Source of the DNA: Selaginella moellendorffii
Taxonomy: Eukaryota; Streptophyta; Lycopodiopsida; Selaginellales; Selaginellaceae
DNA: 64,000 bases
Direction: 5' to 3'
NCBI RefSeq assembly: GCF_000143415.4
Contig: NW_003314285.1
Coordinates: forward strand, 1,433,412 to 1,497,411
A model generated the notes under the pieces. It saw only the letters and a list, made by a program, of their open reading frames with translations. It was not told the origin of the DNA and made no database searches. A program made the translations under genes and the position numbers. The first letter of the stretch is position 1, and each line of letters begins with the position of its first letter. Shown in pieces: positions 20,954 to 32,366 of the stretch.

Positions 20954-21433
20954 GGTTTTGGAGCTCTAAACATGTTATAAGAATTTAATGTATATGCCAC
21001 TAGGCATTTTCATATAGGTTTCTTCTTCTTTTTTCAAATTGCCTTTAATTAAAATATTTTGAGCTACAGGATATGACTGATAAGTCTTCTTACAGGAAAC
21101 AGGCTTGAAAAGGCAAACCTTGATCCCAAGGACTGGACAATGGAGAGGTAGGTATATCCTTGTAATCAAGGCCTAAGATAAACAGCGCGCTAGAGGTGGA
21201 TTTAGAGTTTGATTCCAAACAGTGGCATAGAGTTTCTTGGTCGCAACCAAAGAAACAAAAATGGAATAAAATAAAATCACGCATCCATGTACCAGCCACT
21301 TTGTCGTTTTACATATCAAAGAATTCTAGTTAAGGAGATACTTTTATAACAGGCGTCTTTCCCTTTAAATTGGGGTACTTCTTTATAAAAGGACTTCTTC
21401 CATTTCTTGTAAAACCTATCGACTGCAAAGAGA
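20954..21433. other. intergenic, no gene recognised
   Basis: 480 bp between the methylesterase stop and the PLATZ start, both on the plus strand. It contains the 3' flank of the first and the promoter of the second; no conserved frame or RNA gene was seen. Confidence 0.5.
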
Positions 21434-22396
21434 ATGGAGAAGATCCAGACAATCGCGGGATGGGTGCAAGAGCTCGTCGCCGCTGGCCCGCGAAGTCCTG
21501 AGCAGCTGCTGGGCAAGAGGTGTAGCAGCTGCTCCAAGCGGGTGATGTCCTTCTGCATCACCTGCGAGGCCGTGGTCTGCAAGCGCTGCCACGGCGGGCG
21601 CCGCAGCAAGCACCATGTCCTGCGGATCGTCTTGACGTCGCGGGAGATGTCCGTCAAGGTCAAAGACATCGATCGCCTGGTGGACGTGAGCGACGTGCAC
21701 ATGTACTTCTTCAACGAGGCCTTCTCCGTCTTCCTCGACAGGCCGGCTCACAGGATGAAGCCCCGGGGGAGGCCCAAGCACTGCATCTTGTGTGGCCGCG
21801 AGCTCAAGATGGGCAGCGTGATTCACCGCACTGCCCCGCAGCTCATCGACTTCGAAAGCGGCAAGTACAAGTTCTGCGGCATCGGCTGCAAGATGCGATT
21901 CATCGAGCAGCACCCGCAGGATGGCTACACACTCTCTGTGAATGCCCATGAAAATGGCGATGTCCCACTGCCAGAATATCGAAGTGATGAAGACGAGGGC
22001 GATGAGAGCCAGCAAGACGAGAATGATCAAAGCGAAGAGAATGACGAGGAGGAGGACGAGTCAATGGAACTAGGGCAATCGAGTGCAAGCACCTCGTCCG
22101 GATCAAAGGTGGAGAAAGGGGTGAAGCTTGGGCCTTTGGCGAAAGGGACGTTGTCCAAGTTTAGGGACGGGAGGAACGTGGAGGGGATTGAGCTGAGCTT
22201 GTCGCTGCTTGGAGCTGGGAAGAGAAAAGTTGACAAGGGTCCTCTACCTCATGGGAAGCTTGCCAAGCTCAGGGATAGCCAGGATTTGGAGGAGATTCAG
22301 CTTAGTCTGGCTCCTCCATCAATGGCAAATGTGTATGAGACCAAGAGTTTTGTAGAGTTTTCTGATAATTGCAACCCATGGATAAATATATATTAG
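21434..22396 (+). CDS. PLATZ zinc-binding transcription factor with C-terminal repeat
   Basis: Single-exon gene of 320 codons. The PLATZ domain covers about residues 28-165: CSSCSKRVMSFCITCEAVVC, CHGGRRSKHHVLRI, VKVKDIDRLVDVSDV, then CILCGREL and KFCGIGCKMRF. PLATZ proteins bind A/T-rich DNA and mostly repress transcription. After an acidic low-complexity linker (DEDEGDESQQ through EEEDESMEL, about 185-215) the C-terminus carries two related repeats, LGPLAKGTLSKFRDG...VEGIELSLSL and KGPLPHGKLAKLRDS...LEEIQLSLAP. The first contains LSLSL, an EAR-type LxLxL repression motif. The start is the first ATG and leads directly into the domain. Confidence 0.9.
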   Translation: MEKIQTIAGWVQELVAAGPRSPEQLLGKRCSSCSKRVMSFCITCEAVVCKRCHGGRRSKHHVLRIVLTSREMSVKVKDIDRLVDVSDVHMYFFNEAFSVFLDRPAHRMKPRGRPKHCILCGRELKMGSVIHRTAPQLIDFESGKYKFCGIGCKMRFIEQHPQDGYTLSVNAHENGDVPLPEYRSDEDEGDESQQDENDQSEENDEEEDESMELGQSSASTSSGSKVEKGVKLGPLAKGTLSKFRDGRNVEGIELSLSLLGAGKRKVDKGPLPHGKLAKLRDSQDLEEIQLSLAPPSMANVYETKSFVEFSDNCNPWINIY

Positions 22397-24305
22397 TGTA
22401 TTCAACACATAACAAATATACACTGGTGTAATTCTTGCTCATTGTTTAACTATTAGGTTGAACTCGAATTATTTTGTCTATGTGTGTAACATAATACATT
22501 TGGTTGAAAATGCTTTAAAAATAATTTTTGATAGAATTCACCAAATTGCAAGAAAGGAATGTTTTAAATATATAATTTCTATTTTTACAATAGATGTTAA
22601 GAGATTAAACTACACTTGACCTTTCGAAATATAATTAATACAATATTTCCATCTGTTTTATCTTATATTCATAATCTTCATTCTTTATACCATTTATAAC
22701 ATTTGTTACATGATGAAATTATATTTAAATAGATAACATTTATAATTTGTGATATTACAAAATTGAAAAGCATATTGATTTAATGATTATATTACTAAAT
22801 ACAAAGTAGAGCAAATCAAATATAGCTTTACAGTTCCAATAAAAATTCATTAATATAACTTGTTATGTAAATTTAATTGAGGCCTTCCGANNNNNNNNNN
22901 NNNNNNNNNNNNNNNNNNNNNNNNNNNNNNNNNNNNNNNNNNNNNNNNNNNNNNNNNNNNNNNNNNNNNNNNNNNNNNNNNNNNNNNNNNTTCATTAGAT
23001 TGTATAAAGGGGACAAAATTAGGGTTAAATAAAATCATCCTTCATTAGAAATACAAACTTAGAATAATCAAAGTCATGATTAAGTCCACATAGCATTAAA
23101 AATAGAACAACATCATAGGAGTTTAAATTTAGAGTGGAACCAAATCTCTAAAGTAGCATCTTATATGTGGCTTGTAAAAATTTAGTTATAATCTTACAAA
23201 ATCTCTTTTCAATTGTATTGTTTCTCAAAGGAGAAACCCATCCCCTTTAGGAAACCTCATATTTAAAGGCATTTACTAGTGATATATAAGATTGCAATCA
23301 TGGAACATTTTCTAAAGAAGATTTGGCTTACTAGTGGTAACATAGTGGCATTAAACTTGTGTGAAATATCCCATAACTAACTGTTAGAAACATAGTTATC
23401 ATCTTTAATATAAACATGTTCTCCCTTGTATTTCTCCTTGAGAGTCTTATAATAATGGCTTCTAGGCAAATGGGGATCATCCTCAGGAGTTTCCTCATGA
23501 TATATAGTCATTCTGGAACACTTTCAATTTATGAAGAATGTTTAAACACAAAGGTTTTTCATAAGCTTGCAAATGCCATATTTGTAGTAAAGAAACTATA
23601 TTTTATTAACTTTATTGATCCTACAATAATTATGGTTAAGAAGGATTCACTAGTATTTATGTTGCATACTAGCCCTTACTGCCACATTCAATCTAGTTAA
23701 TATATATATAACACTTTTCAGTAACATGTTAATGCATAATTTCCAAATATGCAATGAAACTAATTGACCAAACTCATTAAATAGTATTTGTGATTAAATC
23801 CTCCAATACTATATGTAATAAAGCGAAACCTCAAAAGGCAATGAAGTCTTAAGGCATGGAATGAAGGGATGATTATTGAATCAAACATACATCCATTGAA
23901 ATATTCAAATATCTCCATGGATGATATTTGGTATAAAAGAGTGATGGAACATAGACTTATATAGGAGTTATATGGAAGGCTAAAACATCAAACAATTATA
24001 AGCAATGAAAAATAGCAACTTGAGAAAGATCATAGGATATAAATATATAAGGAAAGGACTTATAAATAATCTTTTTTCTTTTTAAATGATTTAGAATATT
24101 TTGGAAGTCAGGTGTTCCCTTTCTTATAAGCTAATAAGTTAGTTTACCTCTAGCTTCACAAGATGATATTATATATATAAAGTATTTTAGTATGGTGTTC
24201 TCTTTCCTACCTTTGCATGTGAACCCATGAGGTGGCACTTTTTTAGAGCCTACTATTAGCTTAAATTCACTTAAAATTTAGGGATGCAATAAACATGGTA
24301 AGGGG
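22397..24305. other. AT-rich intergenic region with assembly gap
   Basis: 1.9 kb of strongly AT-rich DNA (long runs of A/T, few open frames). It contains a run of 100 N at 22891-22990. Short frames such as the one at 23416-23700 show no family resemblance. It is probably old repeat sequence. Confidence 0.5.
22891..22990. other. assembly gap of 100 N
   Basis: Exactly 100 unresolved bases; the round number suggests a scaffold join of unknown true length. Confidence 0.98.
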
Positions 24306-25413
24306 TGTCGCGAATATGACTTTGGGTATCGAAAGTTACCTGTCGGCCAATCTTTACAGATACTCTTTCCTTACTGCCACGATGGTAAAAGATCGGTATT
24401 GTTGGACCCTTTATCAACCCCTCTTGTTCAAGTGTTAGTAAACTGGGCTTTGCATCTGTATTTGGCCGGAAGAGCATAAGGACTGAATTTCTAAATATCT
24501 ATTTAGCCAAGCATACTTGGCTTAACTTTTTAATTCTCTTTTGCTCTGTCTTGCACTAGCTTGATAAGAACCCTCGTGTATTGAGACTAGTCCCTGAATA
24601 TCGCTAGATGATAACTTACTGTGTTTGCCAAACACCCTCGCTTTGTGTTAGTCTCATTTTGGTCCCAAATGCTATTTATGGAAAGTGTCTAGATTTGCTC
24701 ATTTGGCATATCTACCGTGTAGGGATTGGCTTGAACACAATAGTTTTCATCCTGTGTCCAAATTCACAATCTAGCGCTATTTCATATTTAGTAAGTTTTG
24801 AATTTGTCCCAGAGATTAACTCCTGATACTAAGGGAGGCTTGGGGTGAAAGCCCAGCATGTGTTCCACAAGGGGGGGCTGTGGGAGGTTCCAAATATATA
24901 GTAGGGATAGTGGGTAGGTCGGGCATGGCTGACCAACCTAAGGCATAGTCTAACTCCCACTTGCGTGGCTATTCTTGTTCTGCATTCATCTTGGGTCTAA
25001 ACCCAAGTTCCGCACCATGCTAGTTGGTGGAGTACCCATGTCCTCACATTACGCCACCGGTATGCTGAAATAGCGCTAGACTCCGTTTAGTTCCATTTTG
25101 CGTGTTGGTCTTGGCATTGAGATGTTGGATACTCTAGGACTGTTCCAAGTCGCTCCGAGCTCCTGTCCCTTCACTCCTTGGGCTATATACTTGGGAGTTG
25201 CTTCATGGTCCGGTTCCATCACTCCTTGGCTCCATGCTTGGGAGTTTGGCACCGTTCCTTCATTCAATGGCTCAAGGCCCTAAACCTCAAGTTCCACACC
25301 ACTGTCCTATGGACATGTGGCATATAACACGTGGCATATGGAGGGTTTAATTTCTACTTCGTGGTGTATAGTAAATCACCATAGGATAAAGGGTAAAAAC
25401 CATGTGTGTTACA
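24306..25413 (+). repeat. 5' LTR of copy A, about 1.1 kb
   Basis: Most complete LTR of this family in the window. It starts TGTCGCGAATATGAC and ends ATGTGTGTTACA, so it has TG...CA termini. Matching pieces: 31469-31977, 57136-57687, 62717-63567 and the inverted 33241-34264. Confidence 0.75.
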
Positions 25414-25428
25414 TTTGGTATCAAAGAA
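25414..25428 (+). promoter_or_regulatory. tRNA-Met-type primer-binding site of copy A
   Basis: TTTGGTATCAAAGAA directly abuts the 5' LTR. It differs by one base from the canonical TGGTATCAGAG; copy B has GGTATCAGAG at the same place (57691-57700). Confidence 0.7.
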
Positions 25429-25787
25429 TGAGTCTTAGCGAGTACTATACAATGAGATTGGGCAACTAGTCTTGTTACATACGCAGAGATGAAAACGATG
25501 ATCCGAGTGGGTACATGTTTGGGTGCAAAGGCTTCGCAGTTGTTCCCTCATACCCAAAGATGAAAACGATGATCTGAGTGGGTACACGTTTGGGTGCAAA
25601 GGCTTCACAGTTGTTCCTTGGGTATGGATTTGTTTACCTTTTTGTACCGCATTGTGTGAGCTTGCTCTTGGGCTCACAAGAGGGATTGAGTTGTTCTGTT
25701 TGCACGAGTTTGTGCTTGGGCTCGTGAGTGAGGCACATTAGCAACTCAAGGTTGCACTTTGAGTTGGTAGGATTAATGTTAGCCTAT

Positions 25788-26380
25788 TGTAAGCTCTTGA
25801 GTTTGGACTTCCCGGGATGTCATTCAGCCCAGTACTATTCAAACCCAAGGACGCTTAACTCCAACTATCCCAAAACCCTTAACCGATTGGAAAAGGGGGT
25901 GCACTCTTATTCATGGGCCCTTTCCTTCTATATTTGAACCCCATGAATCGTCTCTCAAGTCGTTCTCTTTAGTTGCTTACAATCCACCATGCTTCCCTGC
26001 AAGTTCATGCCCTCGTGAATGGAAGCTGAGAGCCACAGCTCTCCCGAGAGCCCCGCTCTCTTGACACCCTACCCCTTGGGTCGAGCTCAACAAGAGCAAA
26101 CTGGACCAGCCAGATGTCAATCAACATGTGGTGTGATTCCCTTAGCCAACTAACAGAGTCGGACTTGAGACCGCTCTAATACCAAATGTAAGCTCCTGAG
26201 TTTGGACTTCCCGGGATGTCACCCAGCCCAGTACTATTCAAACTTAAGGATGCTTAACTCCAACTATCCCAAGAACCTTAACCGATTGGAAAAGGGGGTA
26301 CACTTTTATTCATGGGCCCTTTCCCTGTATATTTGAACCCCATGGATCGTCTCTCAAGTCGTTCTCTTTGGTTGCTTACA
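25788..26380 (-). mobile_element. Cassandra TRIM insertion 1 (5S-containing LTRs), with TSD
   Basis: Two 194-bp LTRs (25788-25981 and 26187-26380; TGTAAGC...GCTTACA) flank a 205-bp interior. In minus orientation the LTR at 26187 is the 5' one and is followed by TTTGGTATTAGAGCGG, a tRNA-Met primer-binding site. Each LTR carries 5S-rRNA-like boxes. A perfect 5-bp target duplication, CCTAT, lies at 25783-25787 and 26381-26385. Copy B at about 57990 has a single CCTAT with no insertion. No protein is encoded, as expected for a TRIM. Confidence 0.92.
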
Positions 26381-27594
26381 CCTATCAGTGGTTCCATGAG
26401 TTGTTCCTTGTACCATGGGTGAAAGTAAACCTTCCCTGGGTTTGCTATGAGTGGCAAATATGCTGGTCCGTAGTTGTTTAGCACGGCACTAGTGGATCCT
26501 TCTTAGGCATGATTACAAGTGCATCAACCAAGACTGTAGGGATTAGTCTTTTAATTCAAGTAATCATTGCCGTGCTCTTTTATAAACTTTTCTTGGACTA
26601 GACTGAAGGCAGTGTGAAAGCAAGCTTGAGGTTTGGTCAAAAATGAGACCGAAAAGAGAATTGTCAGGGACGAAGGATCAAACACGTAAATTATTTTCTC
26701 CACTTGGAGAGATGATTTGCAACGAAGTGTGACTCATTGCCTGTGTTCACATTATGCAATCAAGAGTCCCTACCTTGATGCATATTGGAAATGATAATCT
26801 TGCAAGCGGTGAGTCGTGGGATGAATAGCAATGAAGCGCTATACCATTTTGTCTAGGCTTGCTATTGGAAGACTTGGGTTACAATGCTCAATTCTTTTTC
26901 GGGGAACCTTGCTATTGCTCTTGAGTAGCTTGGTGTTAAATTAGTTTTGAGATTGGTCGGAAAGAGAGTGGCATAAGCATGTCCGTGTTGTGAACAAAAG
27001 CTAGTGGTGTTGGTTGTTATGAATCTCTATTGGTGGGGTGTGACATTTATGTTGCATTTTGTCGAATCGAGTTGGCACTTAATATTCACATAAACATTTG
27101 AAGTAATGACATAGGCATTGCTCGTAGTGTTGCTCAATGGATGATCAAGTCATTATGATTTTTATATCATGATAGTGAGCAATGTGTTCACAAAGTTGCT
27201 TAGTTAAATAATGAACAATCCCAAAGTGGTTAATAGTGAAGTTAGTCTACTTGCACGAAGTAACACTGTAGTAGCTTTGACTAGATTCTCGATAGTGGTC
27301 CATTATGCTAAGCTTAAGTTGGTTCTTTGTTCCTTGAAGGGTTTGCCCATAATGTGTTGGAAAGGGTTATAGCATTCACTTGCTATGGTTTGTTGGTTTA
27401 TCCGTTAGCACTTGGAGTAGATTGTTAGATAGAGAAAATGTGTGGTTGAGGCATTAATATCACTAACACTTGTGTTAGTGGAAGTGGCATTGTTATTTTG
27501 AGTGATAAGGAATTTTCCTTGGATCTTGATTTTCCATGTCATTTTCCTTATTAGTGTTTTGGCTTCACATTAGAGTTTGAAGGTGGTTGAAAAA

Positions 27595-28186
27595 TGTAAA
27601 CAACCAAAAGGAACGACTTGAGAGATGATCCATGGGGTTCAAATATAGAGGGAAAGGGCCTATGAATAAGAGTGCACCCCCTTTTCCAATCGGTTAAGGG
27701 TTTTGGGATAGTTGGAGTTAAGCGTCCTTGGGTTTGAATAGTACTGGGCTGGGTGACCTCCCGGGAAGTCCAAATTCAGGAGTTTACATTTGGTATCAGA
27801 GCGGTCTCAGGTCCGACTCTGTTGGTTGGCTAGGGAATCACACCACATATTGATTGACATCTGGCTGGTCCAGTTTGCTCCCACTGGGCTCGACCCGAGG
27901 GGTAAGGTGTCAAGAGAGCGGGGCTCTCGAGAGAGCTGCGGCTCTCAGCTTCCGTTCACGAGGGCGTGAACTTGCAGGGAAGCGTGGTGGATTGTAAGCA
28001 ACCAAAGGGAACGATTTGAGAGATGATCCAAGGGGTTCAAATATAGAGGGAAAGGGCCCATGAATAAGAGTGCACCCCCTTTTCCAATCGGTTAAGGGTC
28101 TTGGGATAGTTGGAGTTAAGCGTCCTTGGGTTTGAATAGTACTGGGCTGGGTGACCTCCCAGAAAGTCCAAATTCAAGAGTTTACA
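27595..28186 (+). mobile_element. Cassandra TRIM insertion 2, with TSD
   Basis: LTRs are 27595-27788 and 27993-28186, each 194 bp, with a 204-bp interior opening with TTTGGTATCAGAGCGG (primer-binding site at 27789). The LTRs differ at about nine positions by my count, mostly transitions. Flanks are AAAAA (27590-27594) and AAGAA (28187-28191), a 5-bp target duplication with one change; copy B at about 59212 reads GGTTAAAGAAGAGTG without insertion. It is opposite in orientation to insertion 1. Confidence 0.92.
27713..27772 (+). promoter_or_regulatory. 5S-rRNA-like internal RNA polymerase III promoter in Cassandra LTR
   Basis: Contains box A-like AGTTAAGCGTCCTTGGG, an intermediate element around ATAGTACTGGG and box C-like GGGTGACCTCCCGGGAAGTC, in the order and spacing of plant 5S genes. 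Equivalent segments lie in the other three Cassandra LTRs. Cassandra elements elsewhere are reported to be transcribed from this promoter. Confidence 0.8.
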
Positions 28187-31100
28187 AAGAAGAGTGTTAA
28201 TGCAATTTGGATATCCGGAGATATGGTCTTCGTGATTGAATCTGGGATGTTCCTTTTGTATATTGTGAATGTCAGTGTTAGATATCGGAAAAATGGGCAA
28301 AAGATGTTTAATGCTTAAGCATGCTATTGGGTTATGAGAATTTGTGTTGAGGTGAATCTATGTGAAGTTGTTAGTAGAAGGAAGTTGATTAAATCTTGAA
28401 AGTTTGCATTCCTAGATTGAGAGTCATTCTTTCTCTAGAATGGAAAATTTTCTATAAATTTTCTTAGGCTTTTCTAATGGCTGATCTGTTGATCACTTTG
28501 TCTGAAAACCATTCCATTTTCATAAGCCAGTATAAACTAGTGAAAGGGTTAGAGTTGACTTCAGTTAGCTTAAACTTTAGTAGATAGTTTGTATGATGTA
28601 GCCCGAAAGGGATGCTAACTTTTGGGGCTAAAGCAATTGAGTTGGATAGAGTCTAGAGTTGGTATAGAAAAGTGGCTATTGTGCTTTTCTAAGAAATATG
28701 ACATTTGTGCCTTTCTTCTGTAGCGTTGTGCTTGGTGACAGATTACACCTTGCATTTCATTTAGACTCTATGAGAGTAATGAGCTTTCACTAATCTTGAT
28801 TTGGTCTTGGTGGTCTTGTGCCTTGGTTGAGAATGGTGATGTTCAACTTAGTTGTTTAAAGTTGAAATGTTGGTACCCGTACTATAGCTTTGTCTATAAG
28901 GAGGTTGTGTACCAATATGAGTCCATCTCATGGTTTTCACTTTAGTTTTGACTGAGTGTTGATTATGCATATCTAGCCTCTTCAAAAGGCATACTCAGAG
29001 CTATTGGCTAAACGTATTGATAAGCTTATTGCGATTGAGTTGGATTTGAGTGGTCATTTAGTTTGTGCTTGTCCATGAACCTTTACCTTATACCTGAGGT
29101 ATTATGTTCATGTTGGACAAATATATGACTCAATGGTACAAGTTTGGTGTTTGGTTCTTGTGAAGGTAAGTTGAAGAGTGATTGTTGGTTGTTTTGCAAT
29201 TAGTGATTGCTTGTAAACTTTGTCAAAGACTATTGACACTTACTTCACTCGATGAAGATTTATCAGTGATGGGTTTACTTTACTGGATGGTGTTGCAGAG
29301 GATCGTATCGTTAGTTTTACATGGGTTTTCCATGTTGTCATGCCGATTCTACCTCTGTCAATATCATTTGATTGTGTCTAGTTCATAGTGTTGGATTTTA
29401 TTGAGTTTTGGACATGGTGAATCACTCCTTGATGAAGTGTTATCTATAACTGAGTTTTGCTGAAGGATTTGTTTTGGATACTAGGTATAGTATCTTCGAC
29501 TTTGGTTAGCTTGGTTGCAAAAGAGTTATGAGTGGTGATTCACTCTTGCTTTCTTCTAGCTTTGTTTTGGTACCAATGGCATTGAAGTGATGTCTTGTTG
29601 TTGACATTATTGATGTTAAAATTTGAGTGAAATGAGATGTCTTTCCTTATGATTGATATTGATTTTCATTAGTCTCAATGAAGATAGTGTTGATGATTTG
29701 GCTGTAGCTTTGTGTTATTGGCATTTGGTGCATTTGCTAGTTAGCAACTGTATTGACATTCAAACGAATTGAGTGGCAAGTTTGAGTTAGTTCTGTTCTA
29801 GACATGATTGTTTAGTAAGGGTGAGTTTTGGCTTTTCCTTGAAAAGTGATTTAATCATGGACTATACTAACTTTACAAGAGGAAAAATTGGTGATTGATA
29901 TTGAAATATTTGAGTCCTTATTGGATTTGAGTTGGAATATATTGATCATTGATGATTCTTCTTGTGCTTGTTATGAAGTGAGTTACGTCTTACTATAGAT
30001 GGATTTATGGAGGATCGATTAGATAATCACTTGTTGAGCATAACTTCATTGTGCTTGGGTTTTGGATTGATGCAGAAATGCTCTTCATTAGTTTTGGTAT
30101 TATAAAGTTTGGTTTATGGATGTGTTAAGAAAGATATTATGGGTTGCATCATGATTTCTTCTTTAGCATTGAAGTTAGCTTCCATGAGACTCATGATCAT
30201 TATTAAGCAAGACTTGGCTATAAGCTTCTTCGAACTTTTGGTTCCTTGAGTTTTTTGCTTATTGTTCCATTTGTTAGAAGTTGTTGGGGAAGGCATTTTG
30301 GCTCCTAGCTTTGATGTTGAAGTTAGTATTTGCATCTAGCAATCATTAGTGATGATTAACTATCATCTAGGATAGTTAATTATCCTTATCAAAAGGTTTT
30401 GCTTGATTGTTATTGTTACAGAATGATTTGCCATTATTTGGGATGGTGGATTCCTTCTTAGACGATGATTCTGTATATATCATTTTGATGGGATAATTGA
30501 TGATTTTTCATGATGGTTAGTTGTTCTCTTTGATAGCTTATGGCTTTTCACAATACCACATGTTCTTTGTGGTATGCTTTGGATTGGTCTCTTGGGTTTG
30601 AGACATCAGTAGGATGTTGCCAACACTTGTTTGAGCAACTCTAGTTCCTTCCTGTTATTGACTAGGATTTATTTAAATTGGCTAGTGCAATATTTGGCAT
30701 AACTAAGTGTTTGTTGGTCTTACCACATTCATTCTGTTCTATTGATTGTTGCTCGAGCTAGTTTTGATAGATTAGAATGTTATATCCTTTGGATGATACA
30801 TTCGCGAGCATTATACTTGTTAGTTAATGATACTTTTTGTTCTTTGAGTTATCTTGGGTAAGTTGTTTGGCATACTGTCTGCAATCTTTGCTAGTAAAGT
30901 TTTATCATTGAGTTTCCTTGATGATATATTTGCTATTGAACTTTGTTAGATGGTCATTCCTATGTTTACCAAATATGATGATCTTGGTGGTTCCTATACT
31001 CTAATACTGGTTTATCTTAACTTACTTGGAATACTTTTGTGTTCTAATTTAAGCTTTATTCACTGATAATTAAATCTCTAAGATATCATTGTCTATGACT

Positions 31101-31977
31101 TTGATATAGTCCATATATTGATCTTTGAGTTTGGGCCAGTATAGACAGATTGGCTTTGGCACTTCATATGCATGGTGAAATCTCTAGTCATGGGGTAGCT
31201 ACTGTCGACTGGTCACCTAACCTGCCTCTCTATGGATGTTCCTTATTCCGTTAAAAGGGCGTGACCGTGTAAACAACTCTAACTACTTATTTACAGTAGT
31301 CTATCTAAACCTTACCGACGGGTTTGGTTTCTTTGTTCAAGAGGGTTGGGGCCTTTGGCTTCTCTCTCTATGTCCTTGCGGGCAGGGGCATATCACACTT
31401 TTGTAAGCTAGGTGACACCCATAGCAGTAAGGGTGGCTAACTCCGTTGGTCATTTCTTTGTCGACGACGGGGTAGGTCGGGCATGGCCGACCAACCTGAG
31501 GCATAGTCTAGCTCCCACTTGCGTGTTTGTCTTTGTTCTACATCTGGCTTGGGTCTAAGCCCAAGTTCCACACCATGCTAGCTGGTGGAGTATCCATGTC
31601 CTCATATTAGGCCACCGGTATACTGAAATATTGCCAGACTTCATTTGGCTCCGTTTTGCGTGTTAGTCCTAGCATTGAGATGCTAGATACTCTAGAACTG
31701 TTCTAAGTCACTCCGAGCTCCTATCCCTTTGCTCCTTAGGCTATATGTTCAGGAATTGCTCTGTGGTTCGGTTCCATCACTCCTTGGCTCCATGCTTGGG
31801 AGTTTGGCACCGTTCCTTTATTCAATGGCCCAAGGCCCTGAACCTCGGGTTCCACAGCACTGTCTTATGGACACGTGGCATGTGACACGTAGCATATGGA
31901 GGGTTTAGTTTCCGCTTCGTGGTGTTATCCTATGGTAAATCACCATAGGATAAAGGGTAAAAACCACGTGTGCTACA

Positions 31978-32366
31978 GGTGTTAACTCTTTGCTCGTGTT
32001 CACGGTATACAATCAAGAGCCCTATCTTAATGCATATTGGAAATGATAGTCTTACAAATGGTGAGTTATGGGATGGATAGTGGTGAAGCACTATACCATT
32101 GTGTTTAAGCTCACTATTGAAAGACTTGGGTTGCAATGCTCAATTCTTTTCTGGGGAACCTTGCTATTGCTCCTTGAGTAGCTTGGTGTTGGATTAGTTT
32201 TGAGATTGGTCAGAAAGAGAGTGGTATGATCTTATCCTTGTTATGAACAAAAATTAGTGGCATTGGGTGTTGTAAATCTCTATTGGTGAAGTGTGGCATT
32301 TGTGTTGCAATTTATCGAATTGAGTTAGCACTTGATACTTACATAAACCTTATAGTAGTGACATGG
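31978..32366 (+). repeat. extra internal fragment of the large LTR family
   Basis: Directly after the 3' LTR of copy A the sequence resumes with blocks that match 26725-27115 of the interior (TTCACGGTATACAATCAAGAG, GCATATTGGAAATGATAG, GGAACCTTGCTATTGCT). It has no primer-binding site or LTR of its own, suggesting a second element truncated or recombined at this LTR. Confidence 0.65.

Larger units (their letters stand above)
24306..31977 (+). mobile_element. large non-coding LTR retroelement, copy A (LARD-like)
   Basis: The 5' LTR is 24306-25413 (TGTCGCGAA to GTGTGTTACA). It is followed at once by TTTGGTATCAAAG, close to the plant initiator-tRNA-Met primer-binding site TGGTATCAGAGC. The 3' LTR is 31469-31977 and lacks roughly its first 550 bp. 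The interior is about 6 kb, or about 4.9 kb after removing the two Cassandra insertions. It is rich in T and G on the sense strand and full of stops in every frame; I see no gag, protease, RT, RNase H or integrase motif. Copy B (57136-63567) is collinear with it. This fits a large retrotransposon derivative moved in trans, or a fully decayed coding element. Confidence 0.75.

Noticed and set aside
22850-23038. minus-strand frame through the N run
   Set aside because: It is open only because unknown bases cannot contain stops.
27713-27772. 5S rRNA gene
   Set aside because: Only the promoter half resembles 5S, it lies inside 194-bp direct repeats with a primer-binding site, and the same segment occurs four times: it is the Cassandra LTR.
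29182-29388. 68-codon frame inside LTR copy A, with a homologue at 60269-60454
   Set aside because: Similarity reflects shared element sequence; the frames differ in ends and stops, and no gag-pol motif is visible.
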